Below, piece after piece: positions 1 through 8,382 of a DNA stretch of 38,712 bases. The stretch comes from an uncultured Hyphomicrobiales bacterium. GTDB lineage: Bacteria > Pseudomonadota > Alphaproteobacteria > Rhizobiales > Beijerinckiaceae. Position numbers and translations under genes: made by a program. Positions within the stretch are counted from its first letter, which is position 1, and each line of letters begins with the position of its first letter. The notes under the pieces are model-generated. The model was given only the letters and a program-made list of their open reading frames with translations. It had not been told where the DNA came from and did not search any database. The stretch spans positions 1 through 38,712 of the forward strand of contig CAIZGR010000864.1 of NCBI GenBank assembly GCA_903932535.1. The letters run 5' to 3'.

Positions 1-1
1 A

Positions 2-676
2 ACGCAGGAGGGCGTGGCCAAGGCGGTCGCGAGCCTCGTCGCCGAGACGGGCGGCGACGTCGCCGGCTTCGCCGGCGATCTGGGCCACGCGCCGGCGGCG
101 GAGGCGCTGGTCGGCGCGCACCCCGAGGTGGACGTTCTGGTCAACAACCTCGGCATCTTCGAGCCGAAGCCGTTCGAGGACATCCCGGACGCCGACTGGC
201 TGCGCTTCTTCGAGGTCAACGTGCTGAGCGGCGTCCGACTCGCCCGCCTCTACCTTCCCGGCATGAAGCGCGCAAACTGGGGCCGGATCATCTTCATCTC
301 GAGCGAGAGCGCGCTCCAGATTCCCGCCGAGATGATCCATTACGGCGTGACCAAGACGGCGCAGATCGCGGTCGCCCGCGGGCTCGCCGAATGCCTCGCC
401 GGGACGGGAATCACGGTGAACAGCGTCCTCCCCGGCCCGACCAAATCGCGCGGCGTCGTCGACTTCGTCGAGGCGCTGTCGAAGGACTCCGGCAAGGGGT
501 TCGACGAATTCCAGGCCGAGTTCTTCGAGACGGTGCGGCCGACCTCGCTGATCAAGCGCTTCGCGACGCCGGAGGAGGTCGCGGCGATGGTGACCTACGT
601 CGCGAGCCCGCTGGCCTCGGCCACCACGGGCGCGGCGCTGAGGGTCGACGGCGGCGTGGTCAAAAGCGCGTTCTGA
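2..676 (+). CDS. SDR family NAD(P)-dependent oxidoreductase, 5'-truncated by window edge
   Basis: Short-chain dehydrogenase/reductase of unknown substrate. The frame is open to the window edge; a GTG exists at 14, but the residues before it (TQEG) continue a typical SDR sequence, so the true start lies outside. Visible are the VNNLGIF motif (a variant of the family NNAG motif), the catalytic serine region FISSESA, and the YxxxK pair in HYGVTK, followed by the usual NSVLPGPTKS and C-terminal VDGGVVKS segments. The N-terminal Rossmann glycine motif is missing because of the truncation. It is followed by a 219-base gap before the PHA synthase gene, so a shared transcript is possible but not shown. 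An acetoacetyl-CoA reductase role cannot be excluded, but nothing specific supports it. Confidence 0.85.
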   Translation, partial: TQEGVAKAVASLVAETGGDVAGFAGDLGHAPAAEALVGAHPEVDVLVNNLGIFEPKPFEDIPDADWLRFFEVNVLSGVRLARLYLPGMKRANWGRIIFISSESALQIPAEMIHYGVTKTAQIAVARGLAECLAGTGITVNSVLPGPTKSRGVVDFVEALSKDSGKGFDEFQAEFFETVRPTSLIKRFATPEEVAAMVTYVASPLASATTGAALRVDGGVVKSAF

Positions 677-895
677 CCGGGATTCGCCGGCGCGGGGCGC
701 ACGGGGGTCTTCGAGAACGGCGCCGGGAGCGACATGGCGGCGGGCGCGTTGCTCGCGTCTTCGCCGCGAGGCCGCCCTCGGCAAGAGGACTCCGGCGCTC
801 CGTTGACGAAGATCAATCCACACCGGAGCCGATTGCGCTAACCATCGCATAGGGAGACTCGGCAGGCGCGCTCCGGCGCGCCGGGGGAACGGGAC

Positions 896-2767
896 ATGCA
901 GGATAGAATTTCGGATCAGGCCGCGGCGTTGCTGCCGCCGGACGAACGGGCGCGGGCGACCGCGGAGGCGCTGGCGACGCGTGTGCTCGAGCGCGCCAAG
1001 GCGCCGCGGGTCGTCCCGCCCTTCGCGCCGCCTCGGAAGGTCGACGGTCAGGGCGATTTCCACACCGTCGACCGGCTGGCCCGCGCGCTCATGGCGCGCG
1101 CTTCGCAGGGAATCTCGCCCAACGCCCTCGTCCAGACCTGGACCGACTGGGCGCTGCATCTCGCGCAGGCGCCCGGCAAGCGAGCAGAGCTCGCGCAGCG
1201 CGCGGCGATGATCGCGGCGCGGCTCAGCCTCTGGGCGCCCTACGCCGTCGCCGACGGCCGGCACGCCCCGCCCTTCGCGCCCGCGCCGGCCGACAGGCGC
1301 TTTTCCGATCCGGGATGGGCGCAATGGCCGTTCAACGTGTTCGTCCAGAATTTCCTCGGCGTCGAAAGCTGGTGGACGGAGGCGACCACCAGCGTTCCCG
1401 GACTGGCGCGCGACCGCGAGGCCGAGGCCGCCTTCATGGCGCGGGCGGCCGTCGACATGGTCTCGCCGAGCAATATCCCCTGGCTCAACCCGGTCAGCAT
1501 CGCAAAGACGGTCAAGGAGTGCGGGTTCAATCTGCTCCGCGGCGCGGCGAACTGGCAGGAGGATTACGACCGCATGCTCGCGGGCCGGCCGCCGGCCGGC
1601 GCAGAGCGATTCGAGGTCGGACGGGAGGTCGCGGTCACGCCCGGAAAGGTGGTCTACCGCAACGACCTCATGGAGCTGATCCAGTACGAGCCGGCGACGG
1701 CGACGGTTTCGTCCGAGCCGATCCTGATCATCCCGGCCTGGATCATGAAATACTACATTCTCGACCTGGAGCCGAAGAGTTCGCTCGCGCGCTGGCTGGT
1801 CGAGCGCGGGCACACGGTCTTCATGGTGTCTTGGAAGAACCCGGACGCCCGCGATCGCGAGGTCAGCCTCGACGACTATCGCCGCCTCGGGGTGATGGCC
1901 GCGATCGACGCGGTGTCCGCGATCGTCCCCGACCGCAAGGTTCACGCCTGCGGCTATTGTCTCGGCGGCACGATCCTGGCGATCGCCGCGGCGACGATGG
2001 CGCGCGACGGCGACGACCGGATCGCGAGCCTCACCCTCTTGGCCTCGCAGACCGACTTCGCCGAGGCCGGCGAAATCATGCTGTTCCTCGACGAGGGACA
2101 GATCATGCTGCTCGACGACCTCATGTGGGACCAGGGCTATCTCGACAGCCGGCAGATGTCCGGCGCCTTCCAGGCGCTGCGGTCCGACGAGCTCATCTGG
2201 GGCAAGATCATTCGCGAATACGTCCTGGGCGAGCGCGACGACATGAGCGCGCTGATGGCCTGGAACGCCGACCAGACCCGCATGCCCGCCCGCATGCACA
2301 GCCAATACCTGCATGGGCTCTATCTCGAGAACCGCCTGTCCTCGGGGCGCTACGCGGTCGAAGGCCGCAAGATCGCGCTGCGCGACATCCGCGCGCCGAT
2401 CTTCGTCGTCGGCATGGCGCGCGACCACATCGCGCCCTGGCGTTCGGTCTACAAGATCTGCCTCTTCACCGACACCGACGTCACCTTCGCGCTGGCCTCG
2501 GGCGGCCACAACGTCGGGATCGTCAACCCGCCCGCCGGAAAGCGCGGCTCCTATCAGCTCATGACGATGGAGCGCAGCGAGCGCTATGTCGAGCCGGACA
2601 CCTGGGTCGCCTCCGCCCCGTCCTACTCGGGGTCGTGGTGGCCGGCCTGGGAGCAGTGGCTCGACGCCTCGGGTTCCCGCGAAGAGGTCCGGCCGCCGCA
2701 GGTGGGCGCGACCGATGCGGGCCTGCCCCCGCTCTGCGACGCGCCGGGGATGTATGTGAGAGGGTGA
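896..2767 (+). CDS. phaC: Polyhydroxyalkanoate synthase (class I-like PhaC paralogue)
   Basis: Polymerises 3-hydroxyacyl-CoA into polyhydroxyalkanoate storage granules in the cytoplasm. The 623-residue length fits class I synthases. After a helical N-terminal domain comes an alpha/beta-hydrolase core. It carries the lipase-like box GYCLGG with nucleophile Cys355, the acid Asp510 in ARDHIAPW, and His538 in SGGHNVGIVNPP. VFMVSWKNPD is another family hallmark. The ATG at 896 is preceded by the purine-rich GGGGGAACGGGA. No phaA, phaB, phasin or phaR lies in the window; the only neighbour on the same strand is an SDR. Many rhizobia carry several phaC copies, so this may be a secondary paralogue; the symbol marks the family, not a proven main synthase. 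Confidence 0.9.
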   Translation: MQDRISDQAAALLPPDERARATAEALATRVLERAKAPRVVPPFAPPRKVDGQGDFHTVDRLARALMARASQGISPNALVQTWTDWALHLAQAPGKRAELAQRAAMIAARLSLWAPYAVADGRHAPPFAPAPADRRFSDPGWAQWPFNVFVQNFLGVESWWTEATTSVPGLARDREAEAAFMARAAVDMVSPSNIPWLNPVSIAKTVKECGFNLLRGAANWQEDYDRMLAGRPPAGAERFEVGREVAVTPGKVVYRNDLMELIQYEPATATVSSEPILIIPAWIMKYYILDLEPKSSLARWLVERGHTVFMVSWKNPDARDREVSLDDYRRLGVMAAIDAVSAIVPDRKVHACGYCLGGTILAIAAATMARDGDDRIASLTLLASQTDFAEAGEIMLFLDEGQIMLLDDLMWDQGYLDSRQMSGAFQALRSDELIWGKIIREYVLGERDDMSALMAWNADQTRMPARMHSQYLHGLYLENRLSSGRYAVEGRKIALRDIRAPIFVVGMARDHIAPWRSVYKICLFTDTDVTFALASGGHNVGIVNPPAGKRGSYQLMTMERSERYVEPDTWVASAPSYSGSWWPAWEQWLDASGSREEVRPPQVGATDAGLPPLCDAPGMYVRG

Positions 2768-2768
2768 C

Positions 2769-2783
2769 GGCCGCAGGGCGGCC
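2769..2783. terminator. Perfect GC hairpin between convergent phaC and ilvE
   Basis: GGCCGC-AGG-GCGGCC forms a six-base-pair stem with a three-base loop. It starts two bases after the phaC stop and sits in the 30-base gap before the convergent ilvE stop. There is no U tract on either strand, so it may slow polymerase from both sides without being a classical intrinsic terminator. Confidence 0.4.
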
Positions 2784-2797
2784 GGCGCGCTCCTTCC

Positions 2798-3892
2798 TCA
2801 GAGGACCCGCCGCACCCAGCCGTGGGCGTCGGCGACGTCGCCGCGCTGGATGCCGACGAGCTTGGCGCGAAGTGCTTCCGCGACCGGGCCGCCGCCGCCG
2901 TCGCCGATGACGAAGCCGCCCTCCGCGGCCCTGATCTCGCCGATCGAGGTGACGACCGCGGCAGTGCCGCAGGCGAAGGCCTCGCGCACTTTGCCGCGGG
3001 CCGCGTCCGCCTTCCATTGTTCGTAGCTGAACCGCTCCTCGCGCACCGTCCGGCCCTCGTCCCGGGCGAGCGTCAGGATGGCGTCGCGCGTGACGCCCGG
3101 CAGAATGGTGCCGCCGAGCGGCGGGGTCTGCAACGAGCCGTCGTCGAACACGAGGAACACGTTCATGCCGCCGAGCTCCTCGACCCACTTCCGTTCCGCC
3201 GCGTCGAGGAAGACGACCTGATCGCAGCCGTGCTTCATCGCCTCGGCCTGCGCCACGAGGCTCGCGGCGTAATTGCCGCCGCATTTCGCGGCGCCGGTCC
3301 CGCCGGGGGCGGCGCGGGTGTAGTCGTCCGACAGCCACACCGTCACCGCCTTCTTGCCGCCCTTGAAATAGGCGCCGACGGGCGACGCGATCACGACGTA
3401 CAAATACTCGGCGGCCGGGCGGACGCCGAGAAACGGCTCGCTCGCGAACATGAAGGGACGAAGGTAGAGGCTTCCGTCGCCGCCGGGAACCCATGCGACG
3501 TCGGTCTCGATCAGCTTCTCGATCGACCGCAGAAACGTGGCTTCCGGCAGGGCGGGCATCGCCAGCCGCTCGGCCGAAGCCCGAAAGCGGCGGGCGTTCT
3601 GCTCGGGACGGAACAAGGCAACGCCACCGTCGCTCAGGCGATACGCCTTGAGGCCTTCGAAGATCTCCTGGGCGTAGTGCAGCACGGCGGCGGCCGGATC
3701 CAGAACGAAAGGTTCGCGAGGACGGATTTCCGCGTCGCGCCAACCGTGCTGCTGCGTCCACCGGATGGTCGCCATATGGTCGGTGAACACGCGTCCGAAT
3801 CCAGGATCCTCCAGCATCGCCGCGCGCGCGTCGGCCGCGACCGGGGCAGGATGCGCGCGACGGGTGAAAGATGGACCGTGCTCGGCGTTCAT
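2798..3892 (-). CDS. ilvE: Branched-chain amino acid aminotransferase
   Basis: Fold-type IV PLP enzyme that transaminates leucine, isoleucine and valine with 2-oxoglutarate, the last step of their synthesis and the first of their breakdown. The 364-residue protein has the hallmarks of the IlvE type II group: FEGLKAYR near residue 79, the PLP-lysine motif AAKCGGNYAAS with Lys203, and the C-terminal CGTAAVVTSIGEI cofactor-phosphate loop. The ATG at 3892 has a GAGGAAC purine stretch upstream. It converges on phaC with a 30-base gap. Another branched-chain pathway gene, leuD, lies 12 kb away and is not linked as an operon. Confidence 0.95.
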   Translation of the reverse strand: MNAEHGPSFTRRAHPAPVAADARAAMLEDPGFGRVFTDHMATIRWTQQHGWRDAEIRPREPFVLDPAAAVLHYAQEIFEGLKAYRLSDGGVALFRPEQNARRFRASAERLAMPALPEATFLRSIEKLIETDVAWVPGGDGSLYLRPFMFASEPFLGVRPAAEYLYVVIASPVGAYFKGGKKAVTVWLSDDYTRAAPGGTGAAKCGGNYAASLVAQAEAMKHGCDQVVFLDAAERKWVEELGGMNVFLVFDDGSLQTPPLGGTILPGVTRDAILTLARDEGRTVREERFSYEQWKADAARGKVREAFACGTAAVVTSIGEIRAAEGGFVIGDGGGGPVAEALRAKLVGIQRGDVADAHGWVRRVL

Positions 3893-4247
3893 GGCTTTTC
3901 GTTCCTCGACAGTTTTCGGGACCTCTGTAGCCGACCTTTCTAGCCCTCCGCCAGGAGGCGCGCCACGGGAAAGGCCCGGAAGCCCATGCCGGCGGCCGCT
4001 CGCCGCGAAAGGTCGGGGCCGCGCCGAGGCCGGCTGGCGAACCTCTTCGAAACCACGACGCGAGGCGGCGTCATATTAGCTGGGCAACGTTGGGAAACAA
4101 AGGGCGTTCACAACAATATCAGCCTGCGAGCGGGATTGACAGTTCGACGGGGCGACTCTATTGCTTGCGACGTTTTCCCCGACGCCTTTTCGTGGAGCCG
4201 CGCAGCGTATTTCGCTCATCTCAGGTCAATATTCATTCGGGGACCGT
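3893..4247. other. Intergenic region between divergent ilvE and the surface-sugar operon
   Basis: This 355-base stretch has no convincing gene. It must hold the promoters of ilvE (reading left) and of the glycosyltransferase operon (reading right). The right half is visibly less GC-rich than the flanks and contains a TTGACA hexamer at 4136. I see no repeat or structured RNA. Confidence 0.5.
4136..4164 (+). promoter_or_regulatory. Candidate sigma-70 promoter of the heptose/glycosyltransferase operon
   Basis: A perfect -35 hexamer TTGACA (4136-4141) is followed after 17 bases by TATTGC (4159-4164), a weak -10. The start codon of the first gene is 84 bases further on. The perfect -35 box stands out in this GC-rich region, but the -10 matches only its first half. 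Confidence 0.4.
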
Positions 4248-5396
4248 ATGGCTGAAAAGACGATCGTGCATATCAGCGCGGACTTCCCCGATCCTTTGGC
4301 GCCGACCAAAACGTCTTCGGTTTCGAAGTTGATTTCCGAAACGCCCGGCTTCCGGCATGTGGTCTATTCTCTGAACAGGGTCAGTTGGTCCTCCGGCGTC
4401 GTCAGCATCGACTTCGGCCCGGATCGGAAGGCGCTCGCTTATGGCGCGCCGCCGCGCGGCTTGTGGCTGGCGACTTGCCTCGACCGGGTGGCCGAATGGA
4501 TTCTCGAGGACCTCCGCCGCTGTCAAATCCCCGTCGACGCGCTTCACCTGCACAAGTTTTCCGTCGAAGGTTTGATCGGCCTCAAGATCGCCCGCGCGCT
4601 CGATCGGCCGTTCATCGTGAACATCTGGGGCGACACCGATCTGAAGGTCGTCAGCGTGCGTCGCGACCTGTCGAAGCAATGGAGGGCGATCCTGAAGGAA
4701 GCCGCCGTCATCGTCCCGTGCGCGCCCTGGGCGGAAGACAGATTCGACAGCCTGTTTGGAATCGACCGCGCGAAGGCGATCGTCATCCCGCCGATCGTGC
4801 AGAACGAGGAGTTTTCGCCCTCTCCCGTCGTCGCCGAGCCGCGATTTGTTTCCCTGTTCAATCTCGACTCCTACAAGCGCAAGAATTTCGAAACGCTCGT
4901 CCGTGCGATGGCCAAGCTGTCGAAGCACGTTCCAGGGCTCCGTCTGGATCTCTATGGACGAGGCTCGCCCGTGACGCTGCTGGCCGTCGACAAGATTATC
5001 AAGACCGCCAAGGCGGAGGATGTCGTCAGGCTCAAAGGTCCGCTTCCCGGCGCCGGTTTCAGTTCGACGCTCGGCCAATACGCCGCGTTCCTGATGCCCA
5101 CGCGACGCGAAACGTTCGGCATGGTCTTCATCGAGGCCCTGTTCGCCGGACTGCCTTTGCTGCACACCAGAGGCTGGGGCATCGACGGGTTCTTCAAGCC
5201 GGACGAGATCGGCTACGCCTGCGATCCGATGCAGCCGGCCGACGTCGAGCGCGGGATCGAGCGCCTTCTCGAGCATCAGGCGCGGTTGAAACGCCAGATC
5301 GCCGCGCTTCACGAGGCCGGAGGCTTCGAACGATTCAAGCGGCGGAGCATTGTCGAGGCATACCGCTCCGCTCTGCAAAAAGTGGCGCCGACATGA
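4248..5396 (+). CDS. Glycosyltransferase family 4-like protein
   Basis: Cytoplasmic GT-B glycosyltransferase of 382 residues, expected to add one sugar to a lipid-linked or polysaccharide acceptor. The C-terminal donor-binding domain shows the EX7E pair Glu288 and Glu296 in RRETFGMVFIEAL, followed by a glycine-rich stretch, as in GT4 enzymes. The N-terminal part begins with a beta-strand (KTIVHISADF). I chose ATG 4248, preceded by GGGGACC; the frame is open upstream to 4161, but that extension looks non-coding. It heads an operon that makes an activated heptose, so GDP-heptose is the natural guess for its donor, which is inference. Base composition is visibly lower in GC than phaC, as is common for surface-polysaccharide genes. 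Confidence 0.85.
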   Translation: MAEKTIVHISADFPDPLAPTKTSSVSKLISETPGFRHVVYSLNRVSWSSGVVSIDFGPDRKALAYGAPPRGLWLATCLDRVAEWILEDLRRCQIPVDALHLHKFSVEGLIGLKIARALDRPFIVNIWGDTDLKVVSVRRDLSKQWRAILKEAAVIVPCAPWAEDRFDSLFGIDRAKAIVIPPIVQNEEFSPSPVVAEPRFVSLFNLDSYKRKNFETLVRAMAKLSKHVPGLRLDLYGRGSPVTLLAVDKIIKTAKAEDVVRLKGPLPGAGFSSTLGQYAAFLMPTRRETFGMVFIEALFAGLPLLHTRGWGIDGFFKPDEIGYACDPMQPADVERGIERLLEHQARLKRQIAALHEAGGFERFKRRSIVEAYRSALQKVAPT

Positions 5397-5518
5397 TCCG
5401 TGGGGTTGCAGAAGACTCGACACGCAGGCGAAGTGCGCCGCGCGAGCGCGATTCGGCGTTTCCGGAGCGGCGGAAACGCGCGCTTTTGGCGGCGGCCGGC
5501 TCGATCTGAACGGGGGAC

Positions 5519-6505
5519 ATGCGGATGGCGATGTTGGTCGCGGGCGCGGCTGGCTTCATAGGCAGCCATTTGACCGACCGGCTCCTCGGCGCGGGGCTTC
5601 GCGTCGTCGGCGTGGACAACCTCTGCCGCGGGACCGAGGCGAATCTCGCGGCGGCGCTCGGCGACCCTCGATTTCAGTTCCTCCGCCTCGATCTTTCCGA
5701 ACCGCATGAGATCGAAAAAAGCCTCGCGCCGGCCCTCGACGCTCTCGGCGAACCGATCGACACGGTCTGGCACCTCGCAGCCAATTCCGACATCGCCGCG
5801 GGCGTCGCCGATCCGCGCGTCGACCTGCGCGACACGTTCATGACGACCTTCAACCTGCTGGCGTTCATGCGCGTCGCCGGCTGCCGCAAGATGGTGTTCG
5901 CGTCGACCTCCGCAGTCTACGGGGAGCGGTCGGACCTGCTGACCGAAGAGATCGGTCCGCTGCTGCCGATCTCGCAATACGGAGCGATGAAGCTGGCGTC
6001 CGAGGCGATCGTCAGCGCCGCCTGCGAGGCCGACCTCGAGAGAGCCTGCATATGCCGCTTTCCCAATGTCGTGGGCGGACGGGGCACCCACGGGGCGATC
6101 TTCGATTTCCTGAACAAGCTCGCGCGCGATCGCGAAGACCTCGAAGTCTTGGGCGACGGCAGGCAGCGCAAGCCCTATCTCCATGTCTCCGAGCTCGTGG
6201 ACGCGATGGTGTTCATCTGGTTGCACGCGCCGGAAAAGCGGGCGCTGTACAACATCGGGCCGGAGGACGACGGCGTCGAAGTGTCCGAAATCGCGCAAGG
6301 CGTCATCGACGAGGTCGGCTGCGCGGCGCGCATTCGCTATACCGGCAGGGACCGCGGATGGGTCGGCGACGTTCCCCGCTTCGCCTACGGGGTCGAGAAG
6401 CTGGCGAAGCTCGGATGGCGCCCTCGGCGCTCGTCCGCCGCTGCGGTGAGAACGTCGATAGCGGAACTGGCTGCCGAGAGAGGCCTCACGTGTTTCAAGT
6501 CCTGA
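5519..6505 (+). CDS. NAD-dependent epimerase/dehydratase (extended SDR), nucleotide-sugar type
   Basis: Extended short-chain dehydrogenase of 328 residues acting on a nucleotide sugar. The Rossmann motif GAAGFIG is at residues 9-15, STSAVYG at 129-135, and the catalytic Tyr154-XXX-Lys158 pair in SQYGAMK. This is the GalE/RfbB/WcaG superfamily; the exact reaction (4-epimerase, 4,6-dehydratase or 6-epimerase) cannot be read from motifs. ATG 5519 sits only one base after GGGGGA, so ATG 5525 with seven-base spacing may be the real start; both keep the whole Rossmann fold. The stop overlaps the next gene's GTG by 16 bases. Embedded among GDP-heptose genes, it may modify that heptose. Confidence 0.88.
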   Translation: MRMAMLVAGAAGFIGSHLTDRLLGAGLRVVGVDNLCRGTEANLAAALGDPRFQFLRLDLSEPHEIEKSLAPALDALGEPIDTVWHLAANSDIAAGVADPRVDLRDTFMTTFNLLAFMRVAGCRKMVFASTSAVYGERSDLLTEEIGPLLPISQYGAMKLASEAIVSAACEADLERACICRFPNVVGGRGTHGAIFDFLNKLARDREDLEVLGDGRQRKPYLHVSELVDAMVFIWLHAPEKRALYNIGPEDDGVEVSEIAQGVIDEVGCAARIRYTGRDRGWVGDVPRFAYGVEKLAKLGWRPRRSSAAAVRTSIAELAAERGLTCFKS

Positions 6506-8382
6506 TCCTGGCCGGCGGAGCCGGGACGCGCCTCAAAGCCGTCACCGGCGGTTTGCCGAAGCCGCTCGCGCCCGTCTGCGGCGATACGCTGCTCGGGCGC
6601 CAGCTCGGAATGATCGCGGCGCAGGGCTCGAGCGACGTCGTCGTCCTCACCGGCCATGGCGCGGAGCCGATCGCCGGCTACTGCGGCGACGGGTCGAAAT
6701 GGGGCTTGCGCATCCGATGCCTCGCGGAACAGACGCCGCGAGGAACCGCCGGCGCCGTCCTCGACGCCCTCGAGCAACTCGCCGAGCGTTTCATCGTGAT
6801 GTACGGCGACACGGTTCTCGACGTCGACCTGACGCGCCTGCTCGCGGCCCACGAACGGAGCGGCGCCGACGCGACCCTGTTCCTTCACCCGAACGACCAT
6901 CCCTTCGACTCCGACATCGTCGAGATCGACGGCGACGGCTTCGTCCGCGCCCTCCACCCTTATCCTCACCCTCCCGGAAGGCCCTTGCCGAATTTGGTCA
7001 ACGCGGCGCTCTATGTTGTCGAGCGACGGGGACTGCAAGGCTTGACCGGGCTGCCGGAAAAGCCGGACTTCGCCAAGCACCTCTTCCCGCGGATGCTGGA
7101 GAGCGGATTGCGTATCTTCGGCTACCGCAGTCCGGAATACGTCAAGGACGCCGGCACGCCGGAGCGGCTGGCCAAGGTCGTGCGCGACATCGAGAGCGGA
7201 CGCGTCGAAAGCCTCTCGTTCAAGCGCCCGGCCGCGGCGATCTTTCTCGATCGCGACGGCGTGCTGAACGACAACGACGGCTACGTGAGGCGGCCTGACG
7301 AACTCAGGCTGTTTCCGGGCGTCGGCGCCGCGGTGGCGCGGCTGAACCACACCCGCTATCGCTCCGTCGTCGTCACCAACCAGCCGGTCGTCGCCAGGGG
7401 CGATTGCACCGAGGAGGAGCTTGCCGCCATCCACGCCAAGCTCGATTCGCTCCTCGCCCTCGACAAAGCCTATGTCGACCGCCTCTATTACTGCCCGCAT
7501 CACCCTCACGGCGGCTATCCGGGCGAGGTCGCCCACCTCAAGTTCGCCTGCGCCTGCCGAAAGCCGGAGACGGGGCTCGTCGACCGCGCGATCGAGGATC
7601 TCGGCATCGACCCGGGCCAATCGTGGCTCGTGGGCGACGCCACATCGGACATGGAGCTCGCCCGCCGCCGCGGCCTGCGCTTCATGCTCGTTCGCACGGG
7701 GCTCGCCGGCCGGGACGGGAAATATCCGGGACGGGCGGATTTTGTCGCGACGGATCTGCCGGCGGCGCTCGACTTCATCCTGGACGCTTGGACCGCCGTG
7801 CGCGAAGCGGCGCGCGGGCTCGCGAAGGATATCCGGCCGGGACAGGTCGTCGCCATCGGCGGTCTGGCCAGAAGCGGAAAAAGCTCGGTCGCGTCCGAGT
7901 TGAAATACGCCTTGCGCGAGCGATCCATCCCTGCCGTCGTCGCGCCGCTGGACAATTGGCTGCTTTCCGAATCCCTGCGGGGGCCGGGCGTGCTCGGACG
8001 TTACGACATGGCTGCCCTCGAATCGGCCATGACGCGCCTGATCGGCGACCGGACGACGATCGCGACGCCGCGCTACGATCCGCTCCGGAGACAAAGCCGT
8101 CCGAACGCCGAAACGATCGCGGCCGGTCCCGAGGACGTGATCATCGTCGATGGAATTCCGTCCCTGTTGTCCGAAAAGCTGGCGGCGATGGCGGCGCTGC
8201 GCATTTTCGTCGCCTGCGACGAAGACGAACGCCGGCGGCGGTTCGAGCGCGAATATACGTGGCGCGGACTGCCCGCGACCGATATCGAAAGCGTCTACCG
8301 AGCGCGCAACCAGGACGAGGCGCCGCTCGTTCGGTCGCACGCAAAGAACGCCAACCTCACGCTCCGGCTCGGAACGCCATGA
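6490..8382 (+). CDS. Three-domain fusion: sugar-1-P nucleotidyltransferase (HddC-like) + D,D-heptose bisphosphate phosphatase (GmhB-like) + P-loop kinase
   Basis: A 630-residue cytoplasmic protein that appears to join two successive heptose steps and a third activity. Residues 1-235 are a nucleotidyltransferase with LAGGAGTRL (7-15) and a PKPLAPV lysine motif, as in HddC, which makes GDP-heptose. Residues 248-430 are a HAD-IIIA phosphatase of GmhB type: DRDGVLN with Asp254 and Asp256, VVTNQP, the zinc loop CPHHPHGG...CACRKP, and VGDATSDMELA. Residues 440-630 carry Walker A GLARSGKS (458-465) and resemble uridine-kinase-like P-loop kinases; the substrate is unknown. GTG 6490 is chosen because it opens the nucleotidyltransferase; it overlaps the epimerase by 16 bases, and its TGA overlaps the next ATG (ATGA). 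NTP-transferase/HAD fusions are known; the added kinase is the odd part. Confidence 0.88.
   Translation: MFQVLILAGGAGTRLKAVTGGLPKPLAPVCGDTLLGRQLGMIAAQGSSDVVVLTGHGAEPIAGYCGDGSKWGLRIRCLAEQTPRGTAGAVLDALEQLAERFIVMYGDTVLDVDLTRLLAAHERSGADATLFLHPNDHPFDSDIVEIDGDGFVRALHPYPHPPGRPLPNLVNAALYVVERRGLQGLTGLPEKPDFAKHLFPRMLESGLRIFGYRSPEYVKDAGTPERLAKVVRDIESGRVESLSFKRPAAAIFLDRDGVLNDNDGYVRRPDELRLFPGVGAAVARLNHTRYRSVVVTNQPVVARGDCTEEELAAIHAKLDSLLALDKAYVDRLYYCPHHPHGGYPGEVAHLKFACACRKPETGLVDRAIEDLGIDPGQSWLVGDATSDMELARRRGLRFMLVRTGLAGRDGKYPGRADFVATDLPAALDFILDAWTAVREAARGLAKDIRPGQVVAIGGLARSGKSSVASELKYALRERSIPAVVAPLDNWLLSESLRGPGVLGRYDMAALESAMTRLIGDRTTIATPRYDPLRRQSRPNAETIAAGPEDVIIVDGIPSLLSEKLAAMAALRIFVACDEDERRRRFEREYTWRGLPATDIESVYRARNQDEAPLVRSHAKNANLTLRLGTP

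Noticed and set aside
4161-4247. Upstream extension of the glycosyltransferase to a start at 4161
   Set aside because: The extra 29 residues lack coding character and ATG 4248 has its own purine-rich site.
6052-6489. Extension of the heptose fusion protein upstream of GTG 6490
   Set aside because: The extra residues lie inside the epimerase gene in another frame and are Arg-rich; the nucleotidyltransferase fold begins at 6490.
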